A stretch of 64,000 nt of DNA, from NCBI GenBank assembly GCA_016271365.2, contig CM028129.1, forward strand, positions 841,606,001-841,670,000, read 5' to 3'. The stretch is from Neoceratodus forsteri (Eukaryota > Chordata > Ceratodontiformes > Ceratodontidae). Shown here piece by piece: positions 10,959 to 21,609 of this stretch. A model generated the notes under the pieces. It had not been told where the DNA came from, made no database searches, and worked only from the letters and a program-made list of their open reading frames with translations. The translations under genes were made by a program, and so were the position numbers. The first letter of the stretch is position 1. The number at the start of each line of letters is the position of its first letter.

Positions 10959-11420
10959 TCATGAGATACCCTTGTGATCAGTGCCCCCTCCCCCCGCCCG
11001 CTGGGGTCCCCCACCACCCAGCACCTCCATCATTGGCAGGTGGCAGCACCCTGCCTGCATGCTGCCTGCCAAATGACAACATACAATACGGTCTGTACAC
11101 CTATTGGTCCACTGCGTGACTAATGGGCATGCAGACATACTGTACTACACAGGTCTGATATGTGAATGTATGCATTCATTCAAATTTCGGGCCTGTGTAG
11201 TACAGTCATGATCTGCATGCCCATTGGTCCATGCAGTATACCAATAGAGTACAGACCATATTGTACGCTGTCATACAGCGGGCGGCATGCGGAAGGGGTG
11301 TTGCCACCCGCTGATGACGGGGGGGGGGTGCTGGATGGCGGGGGACCTCAGCAGGTGGGTGGGAAGGGGGGTACCACTGGACCACCAGGGTATCTTTTGA
11401 TGGTTCTACCCATGATCGGG
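10939..11420. repeat. Large imperfect palindrome with 215-240 bp arms
   Basis: The left arm, from CCCAATCACGGG (10939) through GCAGAACCATCA, GGTCTGTAC, ATGGGCATGCAGA and TGTACTACACAGG (to about 11153), is mirrored from 11192 to 11420. The short centre contains GAATGTATGCATTC, itself a palindrome. Mismatches and small indels show it has diverged since formation, yet pairing would still be extensive. Confidence 0.85.
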
Positions 11421-11613
11421 TGAAGTGACATGGCTTGACCGTCATGGGTGACGACCCAAAAACTTACCCCACATCCTGTCCATCTCTACAGGATGGAGGT
11501 GCGGTTCATGTGAAGTTCAGTACTTCACTGCCATTCCTATTCTGCATCTGTCTAACTCCTGCATTTCTAATGCTAATACCAGGAAGCAAACATTCGGCAT
11601 TGACAAATGCTTG

Positions 11614-12114
11614 TTTCCTATGTTTTTGTATGTCACTTTTATAGTTGCCTTGGGAGTAGTAAACTCAGTTCATGACATCATCAGTTGCATACCTTCAAAT
11701 CTCAAATTCCTGCTGGATTGAGTATGCCACATACTCTGTACATCTTTTTAAATGGTGGTGGTGGTGGGGGGCGGGTTGACTGTTTTTAATTCGGCAACCA
11801 CATTTTTGTCAAGAGAAAGTTGTACTCTTACTTGTTGGCACAAATCATTAGGATGAACATCTTTGAAAAATGTAAAGTCTCGATAACTCTTACCCTGACT
11901 CTAACTCGACCATTTAAAAAGAGACATTGTTGTCACAAACATAGGGGGACATACAGCCATTGAGTGGCAGATCACAGTGGGAGTGGCTGCATTGTCAGTC
12001 ACACAATGGGAGAACACTGAAGTAGCTTGCTGCAAGAGGTGCATACAATTGCTGCTAACAATGTGCTAAGTGATGAGACCATGAAAATTGACTTTTGCAA
12101 TCAGCACTGCCAAT
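11614..12114. other. No recognisable feature
   Basis: Between family X and the second hAT MITE. It contains a short GGT-rich stretch near 11755-11775 and no coding signal. Confidence 0.5.
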
Positions 12115-12122
12115 CTTGGACC

Positions 12123-12429
12123 CATACTTCTCAACCTCTTGCCTCCTGAATCAGGGACAAGGCTTAAAAAATCAGGGACAAAGACCCCAAATCAGAGACA
12201 CATCTTAAAAAATGGTACTATTCACTCAAAATGCTAATAGAATAGGGAGATTTGTGTTAAGATGCATTTTCTGAAGAAGAACAAGTCAGTAACTTTAATG
12301 TCTGATATTATTTTGTGATATTAATCCTTACTGTTCTGTCACAAAAACACAAAATTTTCGAGGGACAGAGGAACATTTTGAGGCAAAATCAGGGACATCC
12401 CTGAAAATCAGGGACAGTTGAGAGGTATG
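12123..12429. mobile_element. hAT-type MITE, copy 2
   Basis: 307 bp, opposite in orientation to copy 1, with ends CATACTTCTCAACC and the complement of CATACCTCTCAAC. The exact 8-bp target duplication CTTGGACC lies at 12115-12122 and 12430-12437. The interior shares the ATCAGGGACA motifs and the AAGATGCATTTTCTGAAGAA segment with copy 1 in reverse complement. No transposase. Confidence 0.9.
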
Positions 12430-12694
12430 CTTGGACCACCAAATAAAGCTGACACTATTTAAGAGTTTTACAGTATATCAGGGCAACCCATTCCAAGTAG
12501 TGTCTCTTTTCTGGTTAGAGGAATCCAAGGTTGTTGTACAGCAACATAGAAATGTAGAAACATAGAAACATAGAAACATAGAAGTTGACGGCAGTTAAGG
12601 ACTGCAAGGCCCATCCAACTGCCCATTTCTTTTTCTGCCTTATGAATGTGCCATCGGCCTTTGCTCTGTCAATGGCCTATCTATTCACACTCAT

Positions 12695-15610
12695 CTATAT
12701 TTCTCCCTTATGCCTATCCCATGCCTGTTTGAAGCCCTGCACTGTATTCATATCCACCACTTCCTGAGGTAGGCTGTTCCATGCATTCACAACCTTTTCT
12801 GTGAAAAAGAACTTCCTCACATTACCCCTTAATTGGCCTCCCTGTAATCTCTTGCTGTGTCCTCTTGTCCTGCTATTTTTCTTATATTGAAACATGTTAG
12901 ACTCTTTCACCTTGTTAATGCCCTTAAGGTGTTTGAATGTTTCAATCATATCACCTTTCTCCCTCCTTTGCTCTAGGGTATGCAAATTGAGCTCCGTTAA
13001 TCTGTCCTCATATGTTTTCTGATTCAGTCCCTGCACCATTTTGGTTGCCCTTCTCTGGACTGCCTCAATTTGGTTAATGTCCTTGCGAAGGTGTGGCCTC
13101 CAGTACTGCATGCAGTACTCCAGATGGGGCCTAACCAGTGGCTTGTAAAGAGGGATTATTACCTCCGTCTTCTGACTTGTGATACCCCTCCTAATACACC
13201 CCAACATCCCTCTAGCCTTACCTACTGCTTTAGTGGTCTGCTTGGATGATTTCAGGTCATCGGTGATTATGATGCACAAGTCTCTTTCTTCCCTTGTGAT
13301 TGCCAGCAACTCCCCTTCCAGCCTGTAGGTGGCTTCTGGGTTTCTCTTCCCTAAGTGCATGATCTTGCACTTCTTTGCATTAAACCCCAGTTGCCACTCT
13401 TCCAACCATTTTGCTAGTTTATCCAGAGCTCTTCTCATTGTGCCCACCCCATCTGGATCATCTACTCTGTTGCAGATCTTAGTGTCATTTGCAAACAGAC
13501 AAACCTTACCCTACAGTCCATCTGCAATGTCACTGATGAAGATACTGAAGAGAACTGGCCCCAGGACTGATCCCTGAGGTACCCCACTTGTGACTTGCAT
13601 CTCTTCTGACTGTTTACCATTTATCACCACTCTCTGTTTTCTACCCATCAACCAGTTTGCCCCCAGTTGACCAACTTCTGACCTACCCCGAGCCTACTCA
13701 GCTTATTAATCAATCTTCTATGTGGAACAGTATTAAAAGCTTTACTGAAGTCAAGGTAGATGACATCAACTGCTCCCCCTTGGTCCACCACTCTGGTTAC
13801 CCAGTCAAAGAAATCTATGAGATTAGTTTGACAGGACCTTACTTTTGTTAACCCATGCTGTCTTGGATCCTGTGCCCCTATGGATTCCAGGTGTTGCACT
13901 ATTCTTTCATTAAGGAGTGCCTCCATAATCTTGCCCACTACTGAGGTAAGACTGACTGGTCTGTAGTTCCCTGCCTCCTTCCTGCTACAACTCTTGTGGA
14001 GTGGGATCACATGAGCCCTTCTCCAGTCTTCTGAGACCGCTCCTGTGCTCAGAGACTCACTAAATAGTTCTGATAATGGCTCTGCTAGTTCCACCCTTAG
14101 CTCCATTAGTACCCTGGGATGTATGCCATCAGGTCCCATTGCCTTGTCCACCCTGAGCTTACAGAGCTCTTATAGAACCCTTTCTTTTGTGAAGGGACTA
14201 GTGCATACCTCCCTCCCCAGTGTCCATGGTGCTGAGCTGTGGGCCTTGCCCTACCTTCTCTTCAGTAAATACTGAGCAGAAGTATCTGTTTAGGATAGAT
14301 GCTTTTACATGGTCCTCCTCTTCACACGCCCCCTTATCCCCTTTGATCTTAGCAATACCCCCTCTGAACTTTCTCCTTTCACTAATGTATCTATAGAAAG
14401 TCTTGTCACCTTCTTTTACTGTTTGTACTAGTGGTGTCTCAGTTTGGGCCTTTGCCTGCCTTACTGCCTTCCCTGCTTCCCTTAGGGAAGTTTGGTATGC
14501 CCCCCATCTTCATCCTGCTGCGTTCCCTTATATTTCCTGAAGACCAACCTTTTGTCTCTGACCTTTTCTGCTACTGTTTTTGATAACCAAAGTGGTTTCC
14601 TTCTTTTGCATTTCCTTTTCTCTCTAAGAAAATGGGATGTTGCTTCAAGTATTGCATCTTTAATGCTTGCCCAGTTTTTCTGTACCCCCTCACCTGTATT
14701 TCTTTTTGCCAGGGCTAGCTTAACTCTTTTGGCCATCTTATCAAAGTCAGCTCCTCTGAAGTCCCATATTTGTGCCTTGGAATGGGATGATTTAGTTCTA
14801 GTAGCCAAATTGAACCATACCATGTGATGGTCACTGACCCCCAGATGACCTTCTGCCTGGAGATCTGTGATCCTTTCCCTGTTAATCAGTACTAGATCTA
14901 GGATAGCCCTGTCTCTTGTGGGTTGTTGTACCAGTTGTTTGAGTCCCTCCCGCTGCAGGGAATCCACCATGTGTCTAGTTCTGGTAGATGTTCCTGCTGG
15001 TATTGACCAATCTGTATCTGGCATGTTGAAGTCTCCCATTATCAGAACCTCCCCTTTAGCTGTCATGTTTGTATATCTTCTAACAGTAATGTGTTTATGT
15101 CCTCCCCTTGGTCTGGAGGCCTGTACACAACCCCAGTTCATATGGTTGTCCCATTTCCTGTTTCCAGGGTGACCCACAGTTCTTCTGGCCCCTTATGTGC
15201 ATTCTGAATTTCTGTAGCTCTGATATTTTCATTGACATAAAGGGCCACTCCACCCCCCGTCTTTTTGCACCTCGGTCTCTTCTGAACAATACATAGCCGG
15301 GTACTGAAGTCTCCCAATTGTGGTTACTGGTAAACCATGTTTCACTAATGGCTACTATGTCCAGTTTAGTCTCTGTCATTATTGCCCACAGGTCTGGGCT
15401 CTTGTTTCCGAGACTGTGAGCATTTGTGTACATGATTTTCCATTGGCCAGATTTCAGTGTGTTAGTTGTTGGGTGAGGTCTGGCATTTCCCCTGTGCATC
15501 GTATGGGGAGCCAGACATTTGTCCTTACCTGGTGATGCAAATGAACTACAAACATGCTGAACTCCTGTTTGACCACTAGCTGAGGGGGGAGGGGTGTTCT
15601 TCCCATTCAA
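12695..15610 (-). pseudogene. CR1-B ORF2: APE endonuclease plus reverse transcriptase, broken
   Basis: On the minus strand from 15610: MYTNAHSLGNKSPDL and DIVAISETWF (endonuclease N-terminus), PGYVLFRRDR, then LIMGDFNMPDTDW and SDHHMVWF in the next frame (15177-14482). The reverse transcriptase follows: DKAMGPDGIHPRVL, VIPLHKSCSRKEAGNYRPVS, VIYLDFSKAFNTVPH (14151-13648). A break covers the GVPQGS and F-A-x-D-T region (13640-13450), where FAND replaces FADD. The long intact C-terminal frame (13447-12695, 250 codons) includes KWLEEWQLGFNAKKCKIMHLG and RPHLEYCMQYWRPHL. FAND and the frame breaks make it inactive. Confidence 0.88.
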
Positions 15611-15861
15611 CGTATGGGGTGCTGCACCGCTCTCCCCATTTGCTAGTTTAAATATTCTGTAAAGACATCAAACTTCTGCCCCAAAGCACTGACTCCCTCC
15701 TTAGTCAGATGCAGTCCATCAAATTTAAAGAACTTTCTCTCCCCAAACTGTTGCCAGTTCCCAACAAATTTGTGTAATTTTTCTTGGCACCAGCCATTGA
15801 GCCACATGTTTAGCTCCCCTGTCTCCCCTTCTCTGACCTTCCATCCATCTGCCCCCCTCTC

Positions 15862-16608
15862 TCAGACTGGCAGGATCTCAGAAAAGGTGATGCTGGATGA
15901 AATGGATGATAGTTTGTCACTCAGCCTGGTCAGGTGTTCCTTGGTCTCCACAACTGACCGGCTGGCAAGATTGTTAGTCCCTATGTGTACCAGGACGTCA
16001 ATGTTTTCTCCTGCTTCCTGAACAATTTTAGCAATGTGGTCAGTATCTCTCCATGCTGATGTACCTGGGAGACATCTGACCATTACCCCTGGCTGGAGAT
16101 ACGTATCAGCTCCTTGAATCATGGAGTCTCCTATGATCAGAAGTTTTTTGGATTTCCTTTTTGTTTTGGTTCCTGTTTTGGGTGAGTTTTGTTGTGCTAG
16201 CTCCTGTGCTGCAGTGTTCTGATCTGCAGTGTTCTTTGCCCCTTTGTTTGATTTCGGAGATAGAGGCAGATACCTGTTTGTAGTTTTTATATGGTTTGTG
16301 GAGGTGATATGTTGGAGAGCACCGAGTGATGGGACACCGGATTTGCCCTTCCTAACCACCTGCCAACCTCCCAGACCAACTACCCTCTGCAGTCGAGGTG
16401 CTTCTGTTGGATGTTGGGGAAATGGTGGGTGGAGCTTATAATATATTTTCTCTTGAATATGCAATTTGAGGCATGCAGTCTCTGCCCATGCTGCCTGGAG
16501 CTGAGCTCTTAGATCTCCAATGGCCCAACATGTAGGACAGTGTCCTAAATCCTGTAAAACTGCCCTTCTGAAAAGTGTTCTGCAGTATCTGCAGTTAACG
16601 ATATCCAT
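15862..16608 (-). pseudogene. CR1-B ORF1 with C-terminal SGNH esterase domain (open for 248 codons)
   Basis: CR1 ORF1 proteins bind RNA and many carry an SGNH/GDSL-type esterase domain. This copy starts MDIVNCRYCRTLF. It has a Cys-rich N-terminus (CRYC then CPTC, a zinc-binding pattern), a Leu-rich stretch compatible with a coiled coil, a Lys/Ser/Thr linker, then the esterase blocks: LLIIGDSMIQG (nucleophile Ser), HIGTNN (Asn oxyanion block) and FSEILPV. The frame stops just after ILPV, before the block with the catalytic Asp/His, so the domain is truncated. It ends 5' of ORF2 in the expected order. Confidence 0.82.
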
Positions 16609-16824
16609 TCCAGATAAGTTGCTGGGTTTATAACCTGATCAGAGTAATTAGAAGGAAGAAAATGAAAGCAAAAGTTTGATTTTATGTCTTGTTTGTTTGT
16701 TTTTGTGTAACTTGTTATAACAAGTTAAATTACTAGTGTCCCTGTAAATGAGGTCAGTGTGTGCATACCCTTCTGATCCGCCCCTTCCTGCTTTGCTACA
16801 GGAAATGTCACAACTGTGCTACCC

Positions 16825-16831
16825 TATAAAA
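16825..16831 (+). promoter_or_regulatory. TATA-like motif upstream of CR1-B, reading away from it
   Basis: TATAAAA within CCCTATAAAAGGAG, a good TATA box match on the plus strand, pointing opposite to CR1-B. It is followed by repeated sequence. Whether it is used is unknown. Confidence 0.3.
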
Positions 16832-16959
16832 GGAGTGTAATGTAGTGTGGGGTGGTTAGCGCAGCCCTTCCCCTGCTGAAAAAGAACAACCACGGATGAA
16901 AGAAATGAGGTAAGAGCAGAAACAATCAGCCAGCAACAAATGCAGTAGCCCTGAAAGCT

Positions 16960-17930
16960 TATCCTAATGATAGATACAACTGTAAAACCTGTAAAGCACC
17001 ACCTGTAATAATTTCACAGAAGATATACCCTGTAAGAAACACTTTGCTACAGAGAAAAATAAAGCAGTAACAGAAGATATGCCTTGCAAAAGACAATTTG
17101 AGTAAGAAGATTACAGCAGTAATCTGTAAACACACACCTGTAGGCACACTCTGTAATAATACAGCAGAAGGTATACCCAGCAACAACAATTTGAATTAGA
17201 GAAAAATAAAGCAATAACATATTAGCAACAAACAGTAACAATCTCTGAGAGTACAAAATAAAAATAACAACACACAGTAAATTTGCTTAGCCAAAAGAAG
17301 CATTGATTATTTTCCTTGCTCTGGTAAGGTTATTTGCTCTGTCCTTTCAAGCAGCCTAGAAGAAAAGAGCTCAGGTGAAGCTAGGTGCCTTGGCCAGCAA
17401 ACCTAGTCTTCCACTTCCAAGATACCAACTAACCTGACCTTTCAACCCTTCCTTCTGTTGGAAGTTACTGACCGTTTGTCAGCTGCACACCCTAGATACA
17501 CACCTAATCCCTGGAAGAGCTGTGGGAGGAAAGCAAGTAGCTCTTTCAATGTGAGAAGGGGACTGCAACACCTCTGAGACAAACAAAAAAATTTTCAGCA
17601 AAAACAAAATAAAATAAAATAGTGGCAAAGAGTAATTTTGCTTAGCCTAATGATAAACAGTCACAAAAATATAAGCACCACCTATAATAATTTCACAGAA
17701 GATATACCTTGTAAGAAACACTTTGGTACAGAGAAAAATAAAGCAGTAAAAGAAGATATACCTTGCAAAAAGACAATTTGAATCGGAAGATTACAGCAGT
17801 AATCTGTAAGCACACACCTGTAGGCACACTCTGTAATAATGCAGCAGAAGGTATGCTCAGTAACAACAAGTTTAATCAGAGAAAAATAAAGCAATTAAAT
17901 GTTAGCAACAAACAGCACTGCACTGATGGG
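16960..17930. repeat. Direct repeats 5' of CR1-B, possible promoter monomers
   Basis: About 270 bp at 16977-17245 recurs at 17671-17915, with shared landmarks AATAATTTCACAGAAGATATACC, TACAGAGAAAAATAAAGCAGTAA, ATTACAGCAGTAATCTGTAA and CACACCTGTAGGCACACTCTG. Each copy contains two or three internal sub-repeats ending in GAGAAAAATAAAGCA. The copies lie about 690 bp apart. As CR1-B is read on the minus strand, this block would be its 5' UTR, where several LINE families carry tandem promoter monomers. The link to CR1-B is inferred from position only. Confidence 0.6.
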
Positions 17931-18099
17931 TGCTTTTGTCCTATCCCAGCACAAACCTACAAATACTGTTGAATGCCACAGTGGATCTTCTGGAGCACTG
18001 CTGATGGCACCTTTCTATAGACCTTGCTTTCCTACTATGGTACTGGAAGCAGTGACTAAGGATTACCTTGATGTCAGATGATAAGCAGCTCCTGACATG

Positions 18100-18430
18100 G
18101 CAAAAAGGCACCCAGCTTTTGGTAGGTTCCCCTCACTACCTAGGTAAAGAGCTCATAGAAGCTTAATTTAGGGTCTAGCCATAGCCCCAGGTACTTGAAA
18201 GTTTGGACCATCTCCAGAGGTGGGCCCAAGTGAGCAATAGGAATATATAATAACTGTCACTGACTACATCCTGATCTGTATGATCTGTATTTTTTGAAAA
18301 GTTGAAGTTAGCCTGTTCCAGCTGCACATTTCACAAGAGTCCTAATAACATGTTGCAAACTATGAGCTACAATTTCAAGGCTACAGAAGATGTTATGCAA
18401 TGTGGATGATACTGAATTCTAGTAAATCTT
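18100..18430 (-). pseudogene. LINE reverse transcriptase thumb fragment
   Basis: On the minus strand, translation across 18140-18240 gives LGPPLEMVQTFKYLGLWLDP, a standard LINE reverse transcriptase thumb (FKYLG.WLD). Weaker coding similarity extends to about 18430, where the FNFSK-type segment and a remnant of the catalytic region lie. No ends or target duplication are visible. Confidence 0.55.
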
Positions 18431-18935
18431 TGAATTAAGTTCTTTCAAGTTTTAAACATGCTTGTTGCACTGGCTAATTGGATGTTGTTCATGGGAGGGT
18501 GGCGAACTGCAGCAGCACAGTCAAAACTACAGTGACTCAAAGTGTAGATTTTGGGCAAATACTGGAGCATCCTACCTGAAAGAGCATAGCCTGTGCACAT
18601 TGAACTCGATTCTCAAATCTCCTGGCATGGCACAAGAGGCTTGCACCACAAAGAGTGGCACAAAGTGACCCCTGCACCAAAAGATGCACCGGGAGTGATT
18701 CTCAATTGCAGCCTACATCAACTGCAGGCTGCTTGTCCCAGATGGGGTTTGCATCACCCGTGCACCCAATAATGTGATGCAGCATGGTGCTAGGGGCCTT
18801 GCAGCTGACACAGGCTGCCATATCCCTTAATGCGGGATTCTCAGAACTCTCCCAGAGGGAGAAATTATAAGCACCCTTAGACCAACCAACAGATAGAATG
18901 CTGACAGAATAAACCTCACTAAGTTCTAAACTATT
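18431..18935. other. No recognisable feature
   Basis: Mixed sequence between the LINE fragment and the Tigger element. No terminal repeats or coding similarity that I recognise. Confidence 0.45.
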
Positions 18936-19780
18936 TACAGTCAATTCCACTTGGGTGCCATTCGGTTATGTGCCCATTTCAGTTATGTGCACAGTTTAGG
19001 CAGTTTTCCCCTATGTTGACAGTGTTGTTTCAGTTGGTTGTGTGCACACACATTTTTGGTTGCATGCACAAATCAGAGGTGATAACTGCTGCAACTGCAG
19101 CTCTTTAGGAGAGTTGTCAGGAGCCGAGCAAGGTGTGAATCACCCACTAATTATGGTTGAATGTCATAATTGTCAACTGATGCTGCTGCTGGTTTACAGT
19201 GATTAGTGGGATTATAATAACTGGGGAGCATTTTGTTCCCTAAGGGAAACCTGGCTATAATTTGCCGTTATAACCAGCTGGTTATAATGGCAAACATGCA
19301 CTGGTTTTCCCATGCTCCATGCATGTGACAACCTCCGGTCTCCCCTTCCTCAGCCACCAGCCACCATAACTTACCACCGGACACTTCACCCTTCACCAGC
19401 GCCAGCAGCAAACTTCACATTGGATACTAGTTTCCGCATTGAATACACAGCAGTTCCTCAACAGCATCACACTCGGAGATGTGCTAAATAAAATATTAAA
19501 AAAAACAGTAGAACCCCAAAAGGAGGTGTGAGGGAAGGAAGGACATGAAACATGAGCCGTGGGTCAGGTTGTGGACAGACAGCTGCAGAGAAGCTGCTGA
19601 AATGGGAGGGAGTGGAGAAAACAGGCAAGAGCAACTGAAGGGAGGGTGGAAACACACAGCCACTGGTTAAAGTTCTGTGTTTAAATTTAAAAAAAATGAA
19701 AAAAAAAGGGAAAGTTTCCAGTCAATTCTGACCTTGGACAGTGCTTCATCCTGACTGTAGTGGCTAACAGATGTACCTTT

Positions 19781-19832
19781 ATTTTATATAATTGCTGTGG
19801 TGAAAAAAAGCTGCCCAGCAATTATATAAAAT
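19781..19832. repeat. Perfect 17-bp inverted repeat
   Basis: ATTTTATATAATTGCTG at 19781-19797 is exactly complementary to 19816-19832, with an 18-bp A-rich spacer. It lies 23 bp left of another palindrome, inside the Tigger element. Confidence 0.85.
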
Positions 19833-19854
19833 ACTGAAGTAAGTGTGTAAAACT

Positions 19855-19961
19855 CGAATTTTGCACACACCCTCGGTGTGGAATGCCTCTATAAATCCCT
19901 CAGTCTTTGCTCTCGGGGTTTATGTGGCATCCCACACCTGGGGTGTGTGTAAAATTTGCAT
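19855..19961. repeat. Palindrome with about 50-bp arms
   Basis: The left arm (AATTTTGCACACACCC, GGTGTGGAATGCC, ATAAATCCC) is mirrored by the right arm (ATAAACCCC, GGTGTGGGATGCC, ACACACCCC, AATTTT when complemented). Mismatches are scattered and pairing extends nearly to the centre. It resembles P1 and P2 in form but not clearly in sequence. Confidence 0.8.
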
Positions 19962-20041
19962 TATAACCACCTACCCAGCCATTATTCTCTATATTAAAAC
20001 TGGCTTAGGTTTCAGTCAAATAGAGCAAACCTAAAGAGAAA

Positions 20042-20161
20042 ATGGAGACGCTAAAGCGAACTGTTCTTATGCCTGTGCAGAAAGTTCAGCTGCTTGATCT
20101 AGTCGCACGACCTCGAGTCTCTAGGAAGGATCCTGCAGCACAGTTTTTGATTGCTGTGACA

Positions 20162-20215
<54 letters not shown>

Positions 20216-21320
20216 GGATCCTAAAAAACAGAGACAGCATACTGTAGGAGTGGAGTGCGGGTTAAAAAAAAAACGCACGTGAAAAACAGGACAGCATGGA
20301 TGTCCAAGTGAAAGATGCGCCTCCACGATGGTTCATTGTGGCCTGAGACCCTGGTGTATCCCTAACCAGACACATTTTGCTTGAGAATGCAAAAAGCCTT
20401 GCTGTCAGTATGGAGACTGAGGTTTAGCCAATGACTGGCTGGCTATCATGCTAGGAAGACTGTAACAATGTCGCACATGAGTGAATTCACAGAGAAATAG
20501 TTAAAAGTGAGCAGGATGCTTCTGGTCAGTGGATCTTTGAAATATTGCCCACCATACCCTCCTCGTGTGCTCTGACAGACATTTTCAGTAAGGAAGAAAC
20601 TGCATTTTATTTTCACACTACACCAGATGGCACCCTTTCTTTTAAAAAGGAGAACCTAATCAGGCACAAGAAAGCCAAGGAGAGGGTGTCAGTCATGACG
20701 TATGCGAATAGCACAGGAACAGAAAAAATGCAGCTCTTGATCATGGGCAAGTCTAAAAAGCCATGATGTTTTAAAGGTGTCACCCTGGAAGCTTTGCTAG
20801 TGCATTACACAACTAATGCCAATGTATGGATGGCAGCTGAAATTTTCCACGTTTGGCTAAAGGGCATTGATAAAAGGACAAGACAGCAGCAATGAAAAAT
20901 TCCTTATAGATAACTGCCTGGCACACAAGCCTATTACCCTCTGTAATGGCAGCATTGTGTTTTGGCCCCCGACTGCACTGCTCTGATCCAACCTGTGGAT
21001 CAGGGTGTTATCAGTAACCTTAAGCACCATTACAGGAAAAGGATGTCAACAAAATTCTACTTGGGTTGGACTCCCAGAACACTCTGGATTTTAACACAAT
21101 GGGCAAGTTGATATCAATCCTTGACACAATTCATCTGTTACATTCTGCATGGGGAGCGGTGAAGCCAGAGACAATATTAAACTGCTTTAGAAATTCCAGT
21201 ATCAGAGAGGAGCCAATCAGCAATTGTGATGACTCTGTGCTCCCTCCTCCAGAAATGCTGACTTCACATTTAACGATGTCATTGCTGTGGACAATGAAGA
21301 GCCTACAACTGGTGAGCTAA
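20042..21320 (+). pseudogene. Tigger transposase (HTH, CENPB-type domain, DDE), broken
   Basis: Three blocks match Tigger transposase order. A helix-turn-helix lies at 20042-20160 (LKRTVLMPVQKVQLLDLV, SRKDPAAQF). A CENPB-type DNA-binding block follows at 20295-20460 (RWFIVA, ENAKSLAV, DWLA). The DDE catalytic region spans 20545-21070 (TPDGTLSF, KKAKERVSVMTYAN, LLIMGKSKKP, DNCLAH, ALIQPVDQGVISNL). A C-terminal block (TIHLLHSAWGAVKPETILNCFR) lies at 21120-21195. Normally it binds the inverted repeats and cuts the DNA at TA. Stops and frameshifts, and a GT microsatellite between the first two blocks, make it inactive. The DNC(P)AH proline is changed to Leu. Confidence 0.85.
20165..20214. repeat. 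(GT)n microsatellite
   Basis: About 50 bp of GT repeat with one GTTT interruption, lying between the HTH and CENPB-type blocks of the transposase relic. Confidence 0.95.
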
Positions 21321-21609
21321 CAAAGGAGATCTGTGGATCTTCTCTGGGTGACGGCATCTCAGAAGCACAGGAAGAAGAAGATGACAGTGAGCCACAGGTA
21401 GTAGTACCCACAACAAGAGAAGTGTGGTGCATGATGAAGCAGATCTGCCGCTATGTGGGGTGAAAAAAGCTGCCTGACTTCACCTAGTTTTAGAACTTTG
21501 AAAGAAAGCTGGAATCACTGTCCAGTCATAACACAATACAAGCACAGATTCCTAAAACCAGCAGCTAAAGGTCTATGAGCTCACTGGCCTGAAAAGACAC
21601 TTTAGCAAC

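Larger units (their letters stand above)
10288..11613 (-). repeat. Family X copy 1: dispersed element with tandem repeats and a large palindrome
   Basis: The right end (11601-11613, complement of CAAGCATTTGTCA) and the next 180 bp match 23619-23815 in the opposite orientation, including TGCCGAATGTT, CATTGGCATT-like, GGAGTTAGA and GGAATGGCA landmarks. Leftward it contains a palindrome (10939-11420), about four tandem units (10727-10958), and a GC-rich segment with repeated GGCGCA and ATATTCA words down to 10288. ORFs across it are translations of repeats. No protein domain is recognisable. The left limit is a guess from the change in composition. Confidence 0.55.
12546..16620 (-). mobile_element. 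CR1 LINE copy B, nearly full length
   Basis: About 4.1 kb on the minus strand. The 3' end at 12546-12580 consists of four ACATAGAA-type octamers (complement of TTTCTATG), the hallmark CR1 tail, followed by GACGGCAG and AAGGACTGCAAGGCCCATC. ORF2 occupies about 12695-15610 and ORF1 15862-16608. Repeated sequence continues to about 17930 and may be this element's 5' UTR. It is not recently active, since both ORFs are interrupted. Confidence 0.88.

Noticed and set aside
16977..17915. The direct repeats as a pair of LTRs
   Set aside because: They lack TG/CA ends, primer site and coding interior; internal sub-repeats and position beside CR1-B fit a 5' UTR repeat better.
20165..20214. GT repeat as a Z-DNA regulatory element
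   Set aside because: It lies inside a dead transposase gene and nothing around it suggests a promoter.
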